Positions 18,547 to 27,619 of a stretch of 64,000 bases of DNA are shown here, piece after piece. This DNA is from Citrobacter werkmanii NBRC 105721 (lineage in GTDB: Bacteria > Pseudomonadota > Gammaproteobacteria > Enterobacterales > Enterobacteriaceae). Each line of letters starts with the position of its first letter. Positions within the stretch are counted from its first letter, which is position 1. Location: NCBI GenBank assembly GCA_000759755.1, contig BBMW01000007.1:248001-312000 (forward strand). Direction: 5' to 3'. Made by a program: the position numbers and the translations under genes. The notes below the pieces were generated by a model. It saw nothing but the letters and a program-made list of their open reading frames with translations. It did not search any database and was not told the DNA's origin.

Positions 18547-19833
18547 TTAAAACAGCACTTTTGTCCCGAGAACAAGACCTTCCGGATGACGGAAGCCGAT
18601 ATCGTGCTCCGTCACCACGCGGATCAACGACTGGTTACGGGAGAACGCGGAAACCAGATTGCCATCCCCGTCCTGGTAGGAGGCTTCCTGCGAGAACGAC
18701 ACCTTCATGTTGCCGTCTTCACCGATAACCACATCATTAAAGTCAGCGAAGTAAATTTCCGACTCTTTGCCTGCGTCACCGAGGTTTGCCGGGATAGCGC
18801 TGGTACGCTGAATCTGAAATCCCTTCAGGATCCCCTGCGCCATTTCCGGGTAGACCTTGTTACCGTTACCGTCGCGCAGACCGAACAGTTTCATGTAGGT
18901 ACGGTTCGACATACCCCAGCCGCAGCTGATCATGTTGCTGTTGCCGTCCATAGCCATCAGGATGATGCTGTCGAGATAGGTATCAATCGTCTGCAGATTA
19001 ACCTCTGCAGCAGCTTCCCACGGCAGCAGGCGGTTCCACTCAGTTGCCCGCGCTTTCATACCGACAGGCGTATCACCGGTACCGTCATCGCGCATAAAGG
19101 CTTTATCTTCACGAACAGAAATCGCGGTCAGAATATCCTGCAAGACCAGCTGCTCTACGTTGTAGCCAGCACGACCAATCAGCTGGTTGGAGATTGGCAC
19201 CATCGCAATCATAGTTTTCGCAGTGAGTTTCACATCATCAAAGCGGGCTTCTGATACTTTCGCATCCTTGCCTTCCCCGGTGTAGCTCGCCGTCGCACCA
19301 CCGGCCAGACGCGGCAGCGCCATATTGCCGTTCGGCAGCGGAATGGAGCGCGCGCCCAGCTTACGAACGATAGTGCGATCGCGCAGCAGTTCGATCACCT
19401 CGCTGTGCAGGTTTTGCGGAATAAGAACGCCACCTGACGCGGCGGCAGTGTTGATGGCCATCGAGACAGACTGGTCATTCAGTTCTTCAGCTGCAAATTT
19501 TGCAGCGTCCTGGACATTACCCTGTGCTGCCGCAATCGACATCACCAGACGGGTCATGCCTGCGCCGGTATATTGCTTTGGCTCTGCCTTAATGCTGATA
19601 CCAGGAGCCTGCTGTGTGGCTTTAACCGGTTTGGCGACAAGCGCTGCAGCACGTTCAGCCGCTTCCAGACGCTCAATCTTGGCGCTGATATCCGTGAACT
19701 GCTGCTGCAGGCTGGCAAATTCGGTTAACTGCTCCGCTGTCAGCGTACCGCCACCAGTTTCTACTGCCGCCAGTACCTGAACCTTCTGATTAATACCCGC
19801 ACGTTCACGACGCAATTCTTCAATATGATCCAT
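18547..19833 (-). CDS. Major capsid protein, HK97 fold, 428 aa
   Basis: Belongs to the HK97 gp5 family (Phage_capsid). Residues about 1-100 are the coiled-coil delta domain (MDHIEELRRERAGINQKVQVL..., FTDISAKIERLEAAE) that acts as internal scaffold and is cut off by the protease upstream. The mature part contains AASGGVLIPQNLHSEVIELLRDRTIVRKLGA, the N-arm/E-loop region, and the P-domain motif SNQLIGRAGYNVEQLV. It ends VVTEHDIGFRHPEGLVLGTKVLF. Full length and intact. Confidence 0.93.
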   Translation of the reverse strand: MDHIEELRRERAGINQKVQVLAAVETGGGTLTAEQLTEFASLQQQFTDISAKIERLEAAERAAALVAKPVKATQQAPGISIKAEPKQYTGAGMTRLVMSIAAAQGNVQDAAKFAAEELNDQSVSMAINTAAASGGVLIPQNLHSEVIELLRDRTIVRKLGARSIPLPNGNMALPRLAGGATASYTGEGKDAKVSEARFDDVKLTAKTMIAMVPISNQLIGRAGYNVEQLVLQDILTAISVREDKAFMRDDGTGDTPVGMKARATEWNRLLPWEAAAEVNLQTIDTYLDSIILMAMDGNSNMISCGWGMSNRTYMKLFGLRDGNGNKVYPEMAQGILKGFQIQRTSAIPANLGDAGKESEIYFADFNDVVIGEDGNMKVSFSQEASYQDGDGNLVSAFSRNQSLIRVVTEHDIGFRHPEGLVLGTKVLF

Positions 19834-19854
19834 GTTTTTTCTCTCTTTTTGGCA

Positions 19855-19880
19855 TAAAAAAAGCAGCCTGTTGGCTGCTT
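19855..19880 (-). terminator. Intrinsic terminator between protease and capsid genes
   Basis: Minus strand AAAGCAGCCAACAGGCTGCTTTTTTT: an 8-bp stem (AAGCAGCC/GGCTGCTT) and a T run. Confidence 0.8.
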
Positions 19881-19906
19881 TCTGGTAATGACGCGTTAGC
19901 GCCGGG

Positions 19907-20827
19907 TTACATTCTGGTTTGCAGGTCCATCGCGGCTGCCTGCAACTTTATGGAAGTGGTTTGTTGAGGTTGTTTGTACTTTGCCGCAATGGCATTAATT
20001 GCGGACTGAGGATCCGAAACTTCATCGGCAAGACCAGCAGAAATGGCATCAGCGCCGAAATAGATTCCGGCCTGCGTGTTAATCACCGTCTGAGGGGCAA
20101 GATTCCGGTATTCCGCTACAGAGGTAATAAACGTCTCGTACATATCGTCAATCATCCTCTGGAACATTCCCCGAGCGTCTTCACTCAGTGGCTCATGTTG
20201 TGTACCGTTATTTTTGTTATCTCCCCGAAAAATCGTGGTGAATGTTAACCCCATTTGCTCTTCCATCCTGGAAGTATCCAGGTGTTCCATGATCACTCCA
20301 ATCGAGCCGACTCCACTGGTCTGGCTGACTACAATTTTGCTGCAGGCCGAAGCGATAAAGTAAGCCGCAGAATAGGCGCTGTAGTTCACAATTGCAGTAA
20401 TAGGCTTAGTTTGACGTGACTGGAAAATATAATCGGCCAGTTCCTTGCATCCAACCGCCGCACCACCACCAGAATTTATATCCAGAACAATTTCACTGAT
20501 GGAAGGGTCATTTAATGCAGCATGCACCTGGCTACGTATGCGCTCATAGCTGGTAAGTTCAGAACACATTGCAGTAATTTGCCCACGACGTGGAACCAGA
20601 ATGCCGTGAACAGGAATAACAGCCATTCCAGCAGTTGGTTGAACCAAATCTGGCGCCTGATTGTTATCAGGATCCTGTGTCATGTGAATTCCAGCCCCTT
20701 CTGATAATCCCTGAATACGGGGAACCAGCACAGCTTTTACAGAATCCATTGTCTGTCGTGTCACGTAATGTGGAACACCAAAGACCATAGCCGCCAGATG
20801 CGGCAGATTAATTAAATTTTTTGTCAT
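19907..20827 (-). CDS. Prohead protease, S49/SppA type, 306 aa
   Basis: The start MTKNLINLPHLAAMVFGVPHYV at 20827 is preferred; a GTG at 20851 is possible. Similar to lambda gpC and other S49-family head proteases: the GMAVIPVHGILVPR strand, DINSGGGAAVGCKELADYI, then SAYSAAYFIASACSKIVVS with the catalytic Ser, and SGVGSIGVIMEHLD. The Lys of the S49 dyad should lie in the later helix region but I did not place it surely. It cuts the delta domain from the capsid protein during prohead maturation. It lies between portal and capsid as usual. Confidence 0.88.
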   Translation of the reverse strand: MTKNLINLPHLAAMVFGVPHYVTRQTMDSVKAVLVPRIQGLSEGAGIHMTQDPDNNQAPDLVQPTAGMAVIPVHGILVPRRGQITAMCSELTSYERIRSQVHAALNDPSISEIVLDINSGGGAAVGCKELADYIFQSRQTKPITAIVNYSAYSAAYFIASACSKIVVSQTSGVGSIGVIMEHLDTSRMEEQMGLTFTTIFRGDNKNNGTQHEPLSEDARGMFQRMIDDMYETFITSVAEYRNLAPQTVINTQAGIYFGADAISAGLADEVSDPQSAINAIAAKYKQPQQTTSIKLQAAAMDLQTRM

Positions 20828-20863
20828 GATGTTTACCAGGTCAGCCCGCACTGCGGGTGATAT

Positions 20864-22123
20864 TCAGTTTCTGGACAGAATAGTGTTGATTTCTGCCAGT
20901 TGTTTTGTTGTTGGCGTGTTATCGCCAGGTAAGATTTGTTTACTGTCGACCATATTCAGAGGCGTCAGGTATTTATCCCCTCCGGCGATGGGTGGAAGGT
21001 TCTCCATGCGGCGAATGTCGTTAACCGATAACCAGCCCCACTGGCGGCCTAAGGCATAAGATTCATAGCGTGACTTCTGATCCCCGCGCAGCAGGCCAGA
21101 AACATTGAATTCAATGTACAGATCACCGCGCTCGCTGGGTAAAAGCAGATCGCGCATTAATGCGCCTTCATGACGCTTCAGCCAGGCCAACAGCGTGTAC
21201 ATCACAAACTGCAGCCCCTGATGCTCAATGTTGTTATTTGTGGCTTTCGCCAGCATCTGCACCATATGAGGCGGGATTTTATAGAGCCGGCACACTTCCT
21301 CCACGCCCCATTGACGGGACTGTAACAACTGCGCTTTCTCATTATCCTGAGATAGCTGTTTGTAGCTCATCCCTTCCTGAAGCAATGCAACAGAGAATGC
21401 GTTCCTGACGCCGGAATACCTGTCCGTCCACTTTGCCAGCAGTCTGTCTATTGCATCCTGGTTTTTGATTGTCGCAGCTTCTTTTGGACGCTCAATAACA
21501 CCGCTCATCGTCGTACCTCGACGAAAAACCTGAGCAGCATGTTCCTCCACAGCCAGGTTTAACCCAAGTACATCCGCATTTGTCTGGATTGGAGAACTGC
21601 CGATATAACCGTCGAGCGAAAATACTTTCACATGATGAATCATGCGCATTGGCAACGTTTCGCCAATTTCGGGGAGTTCATAATAGGGCATCCCGTCTGG
21701 CCCTTTCAGGACGATGACTTTTTTGGGATTAACCGGGATTAATTCCCTCGGGAAACCTTTCCCGTCCCTGTCGATAATCGAGTAACAATTGCCCTCCAGC
21801 CCTAACAAGCCCTGTTGTTGCTCAAAATACTCGAAAGAGGTGTCCTTTTTATTAGGCTGGGAATGTAAAAGATCATAAACGGGGTGGTCAGTAGCTCGCT
21901 TACGGGCTCCGTTAGCACCTCGTCTGTAAAGCTCACACGGCAGTTGCGCTACAGATTCAGCCAGAAGAGTTACACATGCCCGAACAGCTGATAATGCCAT
22001 CGCAGTTTCAGGAGTTATGATTATCCCAGCCTTACTCTGACTCGAACTCACTCCTCCCAGCATGGTTTCCCAGAATCCACTTCCTGATCGCGATTTACCC
22101 CGAAACATCTGGGGGATAAACAT
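20864..22123 (-). CDS. Portal protein, HK97 type, 419 aa
   Basis: Family Phage_portal (HK97 gp3). Typical stretches are LLHSQPNKKDTSFEYFEQQQGLLGLEGNCYS, VEEVCRLYKIPPHMVQML and FNVSGLLRGDQKSRYESYALGRQWGWLSVNDIRRMENLPP near the C-terminal clip and wing. It forms the dodecamer through which DNA enters and leaves the head. Its ATG overlaps the stop of the small membrane protein gene (TAATG). Confidence 0.92.
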   Translation of the reverse strand: MFIPQMFRGKSRSGSGFWETMLGGVSSSQSKAGIIITPETAMALSAVRACVTLLAESVAQLPCELYRRGANGARKRATDHPVYDLLHSQPNKKDTSFEYFEQQQGLLGLEGNCYSIIDRDGKGFPRELIPVNPKKVIVLKGPDGMPYYELPEIGETLPMRMIHHVKVFSLDGYIGSSPIQTNADVLGLNLAVEEHAAQVFRRGTTMSGVIERPKEAATIKNQDAIDRLLAKWTDRYSGVRNAFSVALLQEGMSYKQLSQDNEKAQLLQSRQWGVEEVCRLYKIPPHMVQMLAKATNNNIEHQGLQFVMYTLLAWLKRHEGALMRDLLLPSERGDLYIEFNVSGLLRGDQKSRYESYALGRQWGWLSVNDIRRMENLPPIAGGDKYLTPLNMVDSKQILPGDNTPTTKQLAEINTILSRN

Positions 22124-22302
22124 TACTCACCCCCTGGTTTGTGAAATCCTGTAGATAAGGATCTCGCAATTAAAAACGACCACAGCAGACAAATCAAACC
22201 GCCAGTAATAAATCCGACGGAGGGTGAAATAAGCCAGGCACCGGTCGACAATAAGCCGACTCCAACGAGGCCGAGAATAAAACTCAGGACTGTGATTAAC
22301 AT
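22123..22302 (-). CDS. Small two-segment membrane protein between terminase and portal, 59 aa
   Basis: ATG 22302 overlaps the last codons of the large terminase gene and the TAA overlaps the portal ATG, so the three genes are coupled. The protein opens MLITVLSFILGLVGVGLLST and has two hydrophobic segments (about 2-22 and 25-48), then a short basic tail ending FHKPGGE. Similar tiny membrane proteins lie at this point in other HK97-type clusters, with no known role. Another frame over the same bases gives a 64-aa protein with many Arg and Tyr, which I reject. Confidence 0.75.
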   Translation of the reverse strand: MLITVLSFILGLVGVGLLSTGAWLISPSVGFITGGLICLLWSFLIARSLSTGFHKPGGE

Positions 22303-24017
22303 GTAATATCTTCCTCATCATAAGCCGATTTACTTACTGTACTGTTCAGCATGGCCCGTCCGATCCCCATAAGTAATCCTACAGCACCATCAATTTTATT
22401 TTGCTTCCCCTCCTTGTCGGGGCGGACAATATCATCGCTTCCAGGCAAATAACGCCCAATAACATTCTGGATGCACCAGTTCATGATAGGGTTGCCGTCA
22501 TGATGAAAACGTCCTGATGCCAGCGCGGCCTCAATTTCACGCATAGGGTCACTCATGTTGGTGAAGTTTTGCCTGATCTCAACTGGCTCCAGCCCCTCCT
22601 CTTCAAGCATGTGTCGTAATGATGTTGCACCGTAAGGATCAATAGGACACTGAACGATTTTTACACGCTGACGTAATTGAAGGATTGACTCAAAAATAAG
22701 CCGATAGTCCACTTCAGCACCTTCTGTCGGTATCAGAACCTCTTGTTTAACAAATGACTGATAGCGGTCAGAAGTGGTTTTCAATGTGGGATCTGGTGAG
22801 TAAACCGTATCTTCAGGCACCCAGAACATCGGACTGACACAGTAGAAATGCGTAATACCATCCACTTCCCGTCTGAATACTGGTACGACCGCATTCAGAT
22901 CAACCTTGGACGCAAGATCTATCCCCAACCAGCAATCTTCATCGGCGAAATCAGACAACTTGAGACTATTGTCCGCTGCAGCCATCCATTTTTGCAGATC
23001 ATAGAAAACCGTCTTGGCACTTACCCACCGGTTAAAATGCTTGGTAAGAATTTTGTTCGTCTGGCTGGGGTTAGATATTCCAAGCAATTGCTTTGCGCGC
23101 AGGAAGTGTTCTTTTACGGAAATGCCAAAGTTTGGATTTGCTTTGATTAATGCTTCAGGTTTTGTCCAGTCGTCATCATCATCAAGACCGTAAATAATAC
23201 CGAAAATCGTTTCGTTTTCTTCTCCCACCCGATTCCGGCGCAGAATTTCCACCACCTGAGCACGTTTCTCATAACACGGAGAAGTAATGTCATAACCCGC
23301 AGTTGTAATGATCAGAGTGATAGGTTGTTCCCTTGCCCCCATTCCTGTTGTCATAGTCGTATAAAGAGCATCTGTTTGGTGCTCATGATATTCATCAATA
23401 ATTGCACATGAAGGGGAATCGCCGTCACCAGGATCGCCGATGACTGGCGCAAAAACAGAGCCATCCGGACGGGTCATTTTCTTTGCCCAGGGTTTGACTG
23501 AGTATTTTTGTCGCAATGCAGGGAGTTTTTTTACCATTTGTAGAGCGGGAGAGAAGACTTTCCAGGCCTGTTTTTCTGTAGTGGCGCCACAGTACACTTC
23601 TGCACCATGTTCTCCATCAGCGCAAAACATATAATTACCAACGGCAGCTGCAATTGCAGACTTCCCATTTTTCCTGGGAACCTCAATATATATTTCAGAA
23701 AAACGGCGGAATCCGGACTTCTTATTAACCCAACCAAATGGCACACCAAGAGCAAACTTTTGCCAGGGCTCAAATTCTATGCGTAGTTTCTTCCTGGCCC
23801 ATTCACCAGCCGTATGAGGCATCTTCTGAGCAAAGCGCAAAAATCGCTCGGCCTTGTTTTTATCAAACCGGTAAGGCCAGGCAGGATCCTTCGCACGTTC
23901 CAAATCATCAAGGTGTCGTTGACAGGCAAGCACAGTTAACTGACAAGCAAGGATCTTCCCGCCAACAACATCTCTTGCATACTGGTTCGCTGCATTGACG
24001 TTCGGATATGTAGCCAT
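22296..24017 (-). CDS. Terminase large subunit, 573 aa
   Basis: Terminase_1 family (HK97 gp2 type). The ATPase domain carries the Walker A-like VPRKNGKSAIAAA at about 114-126 and Walker B with the catalytic Glu in CAIIDEYHEH. The nuclease domain has GIDLASKVDLNAVVPV with the metal-binding Asp. C-terminal part: QNVIGRYLPGSDDIVRPDKEGKQNKIDGAVGLLMGIGRAM, containing a further acidic residue. It packages DNA into proheads and cuts concatemers, in this group at cos sites. Length is normal and no break is seen. Confidence 0.93.
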   Translation of the reverse strand: MATYPNVNAANQYARDVVGGKILACQLTVLACQRHLDDLERAKDPAWPYRFDKNKAERFLRFAQKMPHTAGEWARKKLRIEFEPWQKFALGVPFGWVNKKSGFRRFSEIYIEVPRKNGKSAIAAAVGNYMFCADGEHGAEVYCGATTEKQAWKVFSPALQMVKKLPALRQKYSVKPWAKKMTRPDGSVFAPVIGDPGDGDSPSCAIIDEYHEHQTDALYTTMTTGMGAREQPITLIITTAGYDITSPCYEKRAQVVEILRRNRVGEENETIFGIIYGLDDDDDWTKPEALIKANPNFGISVKEHFLRAKQLLGISNPSQTNKILTKHFNRWVSAKTVFYDLQKWMAAADNSLKLSDFADEDCWLGIDLASKVDLNAVVPVFRREVDGITHFYCVSPMFWVPEDTVYSPDPTLKTTSDRYQSFVKQEVLIPTEGAEVDYRLIFESILQLRQRVKIVQCPIDPYGATSLRHMLEEEGLEPVEIRQNFTNMSDPMREIEAALASGRFHHDGNPIMNWCIQNVIGRYLPGSDDIVRPDKEGKQNKIDGAVGLLMGIGRAMLNSTVSKSAYDEEDITC

Positions 24018-24451
24018 CAGTCAAACTCATCAAATTCATTCCCGTCATCGTCAGGAGCATTTCTGCCACTGGTCATTCTGATACGGCTGAGCGGATCTAA
24101 CCCCAGAAGTGAGCCCAGACGGGCAATCTGGGAAACTGAATCATTTCGGACGTTAACTGCAGGATGTTTTTTTAATCCTCCCATTTCACTTTCAGTTGTC
24201 AGCCCTGAAGCCAGTAATTTTTCAGCTTCAAGCATGAGATGGAAGGCATTGCAGTAGGCTAAAAGTAAGGGGGCATCTTCAAGTTCAAATACGCCTCTTT
24301 CGATCAGGATTTTGCTCTGGGTCTTCCACATTCTTATAGCAGCCTCCCCCATTAACTCTGCAGGAGGTGCAATTCGGGTTAATTTACTTTTTTGCCCGGC
24401 GGGTAAGATGGGTTTTCTCCCCCCTCCAGACGATCGAATTCCACCAGCCAT
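24017..24451 (-). CDS. Terminase small subunit, P27 family, 144 aa
   Basis: The opening MAGGIRSSGGGRKPILPAGQK is the usual basic N-terminus of P27-family small terminases. The middle is helical (MWKTQSKILIERGVFELEDAPLLLAYCNAFHLMLEAEKLL) and the C-terminus acidic (DDDGNEFDEFD), which recruits the large subunit. It recognises the packaging site, expected just upstream. ATGA overlap with the large subunit gene. Confidence 0.9.
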   Translation of the reverse strand: MAGGIRSSGGGRKPILPAGQKSKLTRIAPPAELMGEAAIRMWKTQSKILIERGVFELEDAPLLLAYCNAFHLMLEAEKLLASGLTTESEMGGLKKHPAVNVRNDSVSQIARLGSLLGLDPLSRIRMTSGRNAPDDDGNEFDEFD

Positions 24452-24685
24452 AACTCCTCTTTTAATAGGTGAAACCTACCGGAAAAAAGATCCTTATTTA
24501 TGACGTGCAAAAATGGCCTTCAGGCGGCAGTCCTGAAGCGCGAAAGGGGTAAGGGATTTGCTCCCCCCCTCCCCCTTGAAGATGGCAGCGAGAAACCATG
24601 CAAAAGGCAGATACTGGTCATCCATCAGGATGTTCAGCAAAGTGTCTTGAGGTAATCTCAATAAATAAACAATGGAGTCTAAGAA
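24452..24685. other. Gap upstream of terminase, possible cos region
   Basis: No gene. In HK97-like phages with an HNH protein near terminase, the cos site lies between these two genes. The segment around 24535-24590 has short inverted stretches (GGCCTTCAGGCGGCAGTCCTGAAG) and a C-rich run (CCCCCCCTCCCCC). I infer cos lies here but cannot name the nick site. Confidence 0.3.
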
Positions 24686-25205
24686 ATGGATAAAACTAGA
24701 AAATATGATAGAGCCTTACAACTTGAAATCCTCAACGCCCTTATAGATTGTGCTCCTAACTATTTAAACAGGGCACAGGAGCGAGCGCTCATTGAGAAGT
24801 TTGACAACTATGATCACTTTGTGGCGTGCATGCATGTTATATCTTGAAATGCATGGTCTTGTTTCTACACCCTTCGTACGTAGCGAAACCATGGCTGGTG
24901 TTGATTTTATCTTCAACGCCTCATACTGCAACATTACAGAGAAAGGAATTGATTTTCTTCTTGATGATGGCGGCTTAAGTGCGATCCTTAAGGTTCAAAC
25001 CGTTCGGTTACACAATGACACGATTGTTGCTCTTGAGGATATAATCCGTGTCGCAAATATATCTGAAGATCAGAAGAAGGGGTTGATTTCAAAACTCCGA
25101 GAGCTTCCGGGAGACGCCATAAAACATTTGACCCTACAGTTACTGACTCAGGGGGTTCTGAATCTGCCGAACGCACTTCGACTAATTCAAACAACCCTCC
25201 AGTAG
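24686..25205 (+). pseudogene. Phage gene of unknown function broken by a 4-bp duplication
   Basis: From ATG 24686 the frame reads MDKTRKYDRALQLEILNAL... and stops at about 24843. The frame that carries on (YLEMHGLVSTPF... to 25205, ending LPNALRLIQTTLQ) is shifted by 4 bases. At 24827-24836 the DNA is TGCATGCATG; removing one CATG joins both frames as NYDHFVACMLYLEMHG and gives about 170 residues. The C-terminal part is helical with IITEKGIDFLLDDGGL-like winged-helix character (ITEKGIDFLLDDGGLSAIL). It lies on the strand opposite to the late genes, so it probably has its own promoter and is a cargo gene that has been lost. Confidence 0.75.
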
Positions 25206-25340
25206 GGCTAAACTCGTCAGAGGGGCGAATTAACTCAAATTTGCCCCATCCCAGTGTTTTACTTAAAAACACCCAAAATTCCTTCCGGGTATCTGCATGA
25301 ATGTAGAAACTGTTCTTATGCATTACAGCAGTGAATATTA

Positions 25341-25703
25341 TCATCGAATACGCTCTCTTGCCGTCTTCGCTCTGTGGCATTCCCAGCACAACGACTCAAG
25401 ATTGGAATCGTCATCAGTACCGCCATGAGCTTTTGGGATGATGTGGTCAACGCTGGTCGCTTTCTTAGCTATCTTCTGTCGGCGATGGTTCTGACACAGG
25501 TATTTATCACGCTGAAGGATACGCGCTCGTTTAATTTCCCAGAGTCGCCCGTATCCACGTTCTTGCCGACTCTTTCCTGACTGATAATTCCGCCAGCCGT
25601 CACCAGCATGCTGCTGTCGGTGTTGGTCACAATATCCGCTGACATCATTGGTGATTGCCGCACACCCTTTGTGTCGGCATGGGCGTTTAGCGCGTGCTGG
25701 CAT
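25341..25703 (-). CDS. HNH endonuclease for DNA packaging (HK97 gp74-like), 120 aa
   Basis: The start MPARAKRPCRHKGCAA is set by AGGA 8 bases before ATG 25703. Two zinc-binding CxxxC/CxxH groups at the N-terminus (CRHKGC, YCDQH), then the HNH motif: YLCQNH, VDHIIPKAHGGTDDDSNLESLCWECHRAKT. Known gp74-type HNH proteins help terminase cut at cos. It lies upstream of small terminase as in HK97-like phages, here separated from it by an inserted + strand gene. Confidence 0.88.
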   Translation of the reverse strand: MPARAKRPCRHKGCAAITNDVSGYCDQHRQQHAGDGWRNYQSGKSRQERGYGRLWEIKRARILQRDKYLCQNHRRQKIAKKATSVDHIIPKAHGGTDDDSNLESLCWECHRAKTARERIR

Positions 25704-25784
25704 CGGCATCGTCCTGTTTGTTGGATACAAATTGTGTTGTATCGGAGAGAAAAACGGAAACGGCAAATAGCGGAGAATATTCAT

Positions 25785-26196
25785 AAATAGCGAGAATTTG
25801 CACGGTCGCCGTCTCCTCGATGTTCAGAATCACCAAGAGGATCCGAACTATCCCTATCAAATAATTACTATTGTATTATTAATGTTGAGACGCACTAATT
25901 CGCTCTTCATAATGCTGTTGAACTTTTATTTTTGTAAACGTTTTGGCAGATTTCTTGAAATCTGAGCCATCAGTTGCATAATTGAGATTAAAAGCATCAC
26001 ATCATCCTTTAGGGGTATGCAAGTAACAGCATAATCAGACAGGAACCGCTTCTACAGCTCACCCCTTCCAAGTTTAGTCATTAACACCTCTGAATTAATA
26101 TAATTTCAGAACGTTATTCACCAGCTTCATCCTATGAAGCGTTGATAGTATTTTTCTCAAAAAAAATCTTGAAATGAGGATTTAAGTCCATGAAAT
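25785..26196. other. AT-rich intergenic region, about 410 bases
   Basis: No gene seen. It is AT-rich with several possible -10 boxes and probably carries the promoter for the + strand cluster starting at 26197. A short palindrome, GATTTCTTGAAATC, lies near 25950-25963. Confidence 0.35.
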
Positions 26197-26457
26197 ATGT
26201 ATAGCTACAATGATGTCGTAAAAATTAAGAGCAACCTTGAGTGGATTGTTAATCAGGCAACTGCCAGCCATCACTTGCCCACTACGCACGACAGAAAAGT
26301 AATACGCAACCTCCAGGAACTGATTCATACCTACGAAGGGCTTCTTGAATCAATAAGCGAATACGGGATTGCAGTTATTGATACCAACATTGCAGAAGGC
26401 CTGTCGCTTACTGAAAAACTTATCTACAAAATCAAACTCGGCATGGGGGCAATGTAA
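26197..26457 (+). CDS. Unknown cargo protein, 86 aa
   Basis: A helical soluble protein starting MYSYNDVVKIKSNLEWIV with no recognised motif. Heptad-like spacing suggests a coiled coil or a small helical bundle. It is oriented against the late operon, next to a long AT-rich promoter-like region, and is followed by a 39-aa frame and a strong + strand terminator. So it is likely expressed from the lysogen. RBS is weak. Confidence 0.55.
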   Translation: MYSYNDVVKIKSNLEWIVNQATASHHLPTTHDRKVIRNLQELIHTYEGLLESISEYGIAVIDTNIAEGLSLTEKLIYKIKLGMGAM

Positions 26458-26589
26458 TAAATCAGAAAATTAGCTTCCCGGTAAGGATTTCAATGCGATG
26501 GCAATAAGCAGCCCACGTTAATTTCGCGTAATGAATAAAGAAACTAATGATTCCTAAAAGTTAAAGCAGGCTCTGAGGATCTAACTATT

Positions 26590-26709
26590 ATGTATCAGTT
26601 CCTTGTGACATGTTGCCTTCTGGCATCCCTTCTGGGTTACTCTGGATTAGATTCAGAAGGGAATTTTCAGACAAGTGAACAACCACTCTCTGTCGCCATA
26701 AGTTATTGA
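26590..26709 (+). CDS. Very small protein, 39 aa, with hydrophobic N-terminus
   Basis: ATG 26590 follows GAGG at 11 bases. The first 18 residues, MYQFLVTCCLLASLLGYS, form a membrane or signal segment; the rest is polar. An excellent + strand terminator follows within 20 bases, which supports that something here is transcribed. Translation is not proven. I know no family. Confidence 0.45.
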   Translation: MYQFLVTCCLLASLLGYSGLDSEGNFQTSEQPLSVAISY

Positions 26710-26725
26710 TAAATTAATCATCCAG

Positions 26726-26766
26726 AGCCTTCTGAGAGCTCAGTTATCAGAAGGCTTTTTCTTTTT
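26726..26766 (+). terminator. Strong intrinsic terminator on the + strand
   Basis: AGCCTTCTGA and TCAGAAGGCT form a 10-bp stem, followed by TTTTTCTTTTT. It ends the small + strand cargo cluster and keeps it from entering the lysis genes. Confidence 0.85.
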
Positions 26767-26793
26767 GCAGGATAACTGACTCAGCATAATTAC

Positions 26794-26823
26794 GAAAAAA
26801 AAACCAGTTCGGACAGAACTGGT
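26794..26823 (-). terminator. Intrinsic terminator after the lysis cassette (minus strand)
   Basis: Minus strand ACCAGTTC, loop, GAACTGGT, then a run of eight or more T. It lies about 250 bases after Rz, facing the + strand terminator. Confidence 0.8.
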
Positions 26824-26900
26824 CAGATACTCAATCTCAGGTAGGCATCAAGGCTGCATTCGTTTTCGAGTTGTTACTCTTTATACCGCTAAAGACAATG

Positions 26901-27010
26901 GTGCCGGGTGCCTCCCGGTGCTCCGTTCAGGTCCATACCAGAGCGCATTTTGCTATCCACAACCCGCTAACTACTTTGACCTAGCCCCACCGCTTAGGGG
27001 GATTCACCAC
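26901..27010 (-). repeat. Conserved structured element, copy 1
   Basis: On the minus strand it begins GAATCCCCCTAAGCGG and ends CACCGGGAGGCACCCGG; both ends can form small GC hairpins. A second copy is at 29316-29435. The ends are nearly identical while the middle differs, which points to a conserved RNA structure rather than a protein. It follows Rz in the late transcript. I cannot name it. Confidence 0.5.
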
Positions 27011-27070
27011 TGCCATCACAATCTAACAAATTACAGACCCTCACTCAGTGTAGACACTGGTTGTTTAATG

Positions 27071-27619
27071 TCATGGAAGAAAGTGAGTTTTTTCCGGAAA
27101 TTTACTACTTTCCCCAATAACACTTCCTGAAATCCTCACCGAGTCGTAAATGCGCTCACACGTCATTCCGGCCCGGTAGCGTTCGTCAGCGATTCCAGCA
27201 TAACGTTTAGCTTCTTCTGCAAGGCGTCCGAGCATGTCGGCGAGCATTCCGGCGTCTGCGTCGGTTGTTTTGCTTCTGACGGCAGCGGCAAGATCTGCGG
27301 GGTGCTTTGCGGCGTCCAGGCGGGTGGCAAGTTTTTTGGCTTGCTGCTGCAGCTGGCTAACAGTGGCAGACAGGCCAGCAGCAGTAGCAGCAGATTTAGC
27401 GGCTTGTGCTTGTGCATCTTTTACAGCCTCATCACGGGCAATTAAACGCCCTTGTTCAATCATGCGTGCTGCGGTCTGCGCGTTCTCTGTTTGCGATGAT
27501 TCTGCGCTATCGCGTTCCGCCCACTTTTTTTCCCAACCGCGGCTGCTCCATACACTACCCGCGCTGAATGCAACGGCCACCAACAGCAAAATTGCAATGA
27601 ATTGATAGCGCAGGCTCAC
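27071..27619 (-). CDS. Rz: Rz-like inner membrane spanin, 182 aa
   Basis: GTG 27619 overlaps the endolysin stop and has a G-rich RBS. It begins [21 protein letters not shown], the single membrane anchor, followed by a long periplasmic coiled coil ([12 protein letters not shown]..., [17 protein letters not shown]) and the usual CERIYDSVR near the end. The last 17 residues run past the usual Rz end. It works with Rz1 to fuse inner and outer membranes in the last step of lysis. Confidence 0.88.
   Translation of the reverse strand: MSLRYQFIAILLLVAVAFSAGSVWSSRGWEKKWAERDSAESSQTENAQTAARMIEQGRLIARDEAVKDAQAQAAKSAATAAGLSATVSQLQQQAKKLATRLDAAKHPADLAAAVRSKTTDADAGMLADMLGRLAEEAKRYAGIADERYRAGMTCERIYDSVRISGSVIGESSKFPEKTHFLP
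27163..27417 (-). CDS. Rz1: Rz1-like outer membrane spanin lipoprotein, 84 aa
   Basis: Fully inside Rz in another frame, as in lambda. The signal peptide ends in a lipobox, LLASC, so the mature protein is a lipoprotein; it is rich in Pro ([19 protein letters not shown]). Partner of Rz. Confidence 0.88.
   Translation of the reverse strand: MHKHKPLNLLLLLLACLPLLASCSSKPKNLPPAWTPQSTPQILPLPSEAKQPTQTPECSPTCSDALQKKLNVMLESLTNATGPE

Noticed and set aside
22127-22321. 64-aa frame between terminase and portal
   Set aside because: The other frame (22123-22302) gives a two-segment membrane protein with start and stop overlapping its neighbours, which is more convincing.
24988-25389. Minus strand frame of 133 aa opposite the broken + strand gene
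   Set aside because: Most of it lies antisense to the conserved frame pair at 24686-25205, whose joined product looks like a real protein. No good RBS was seen.
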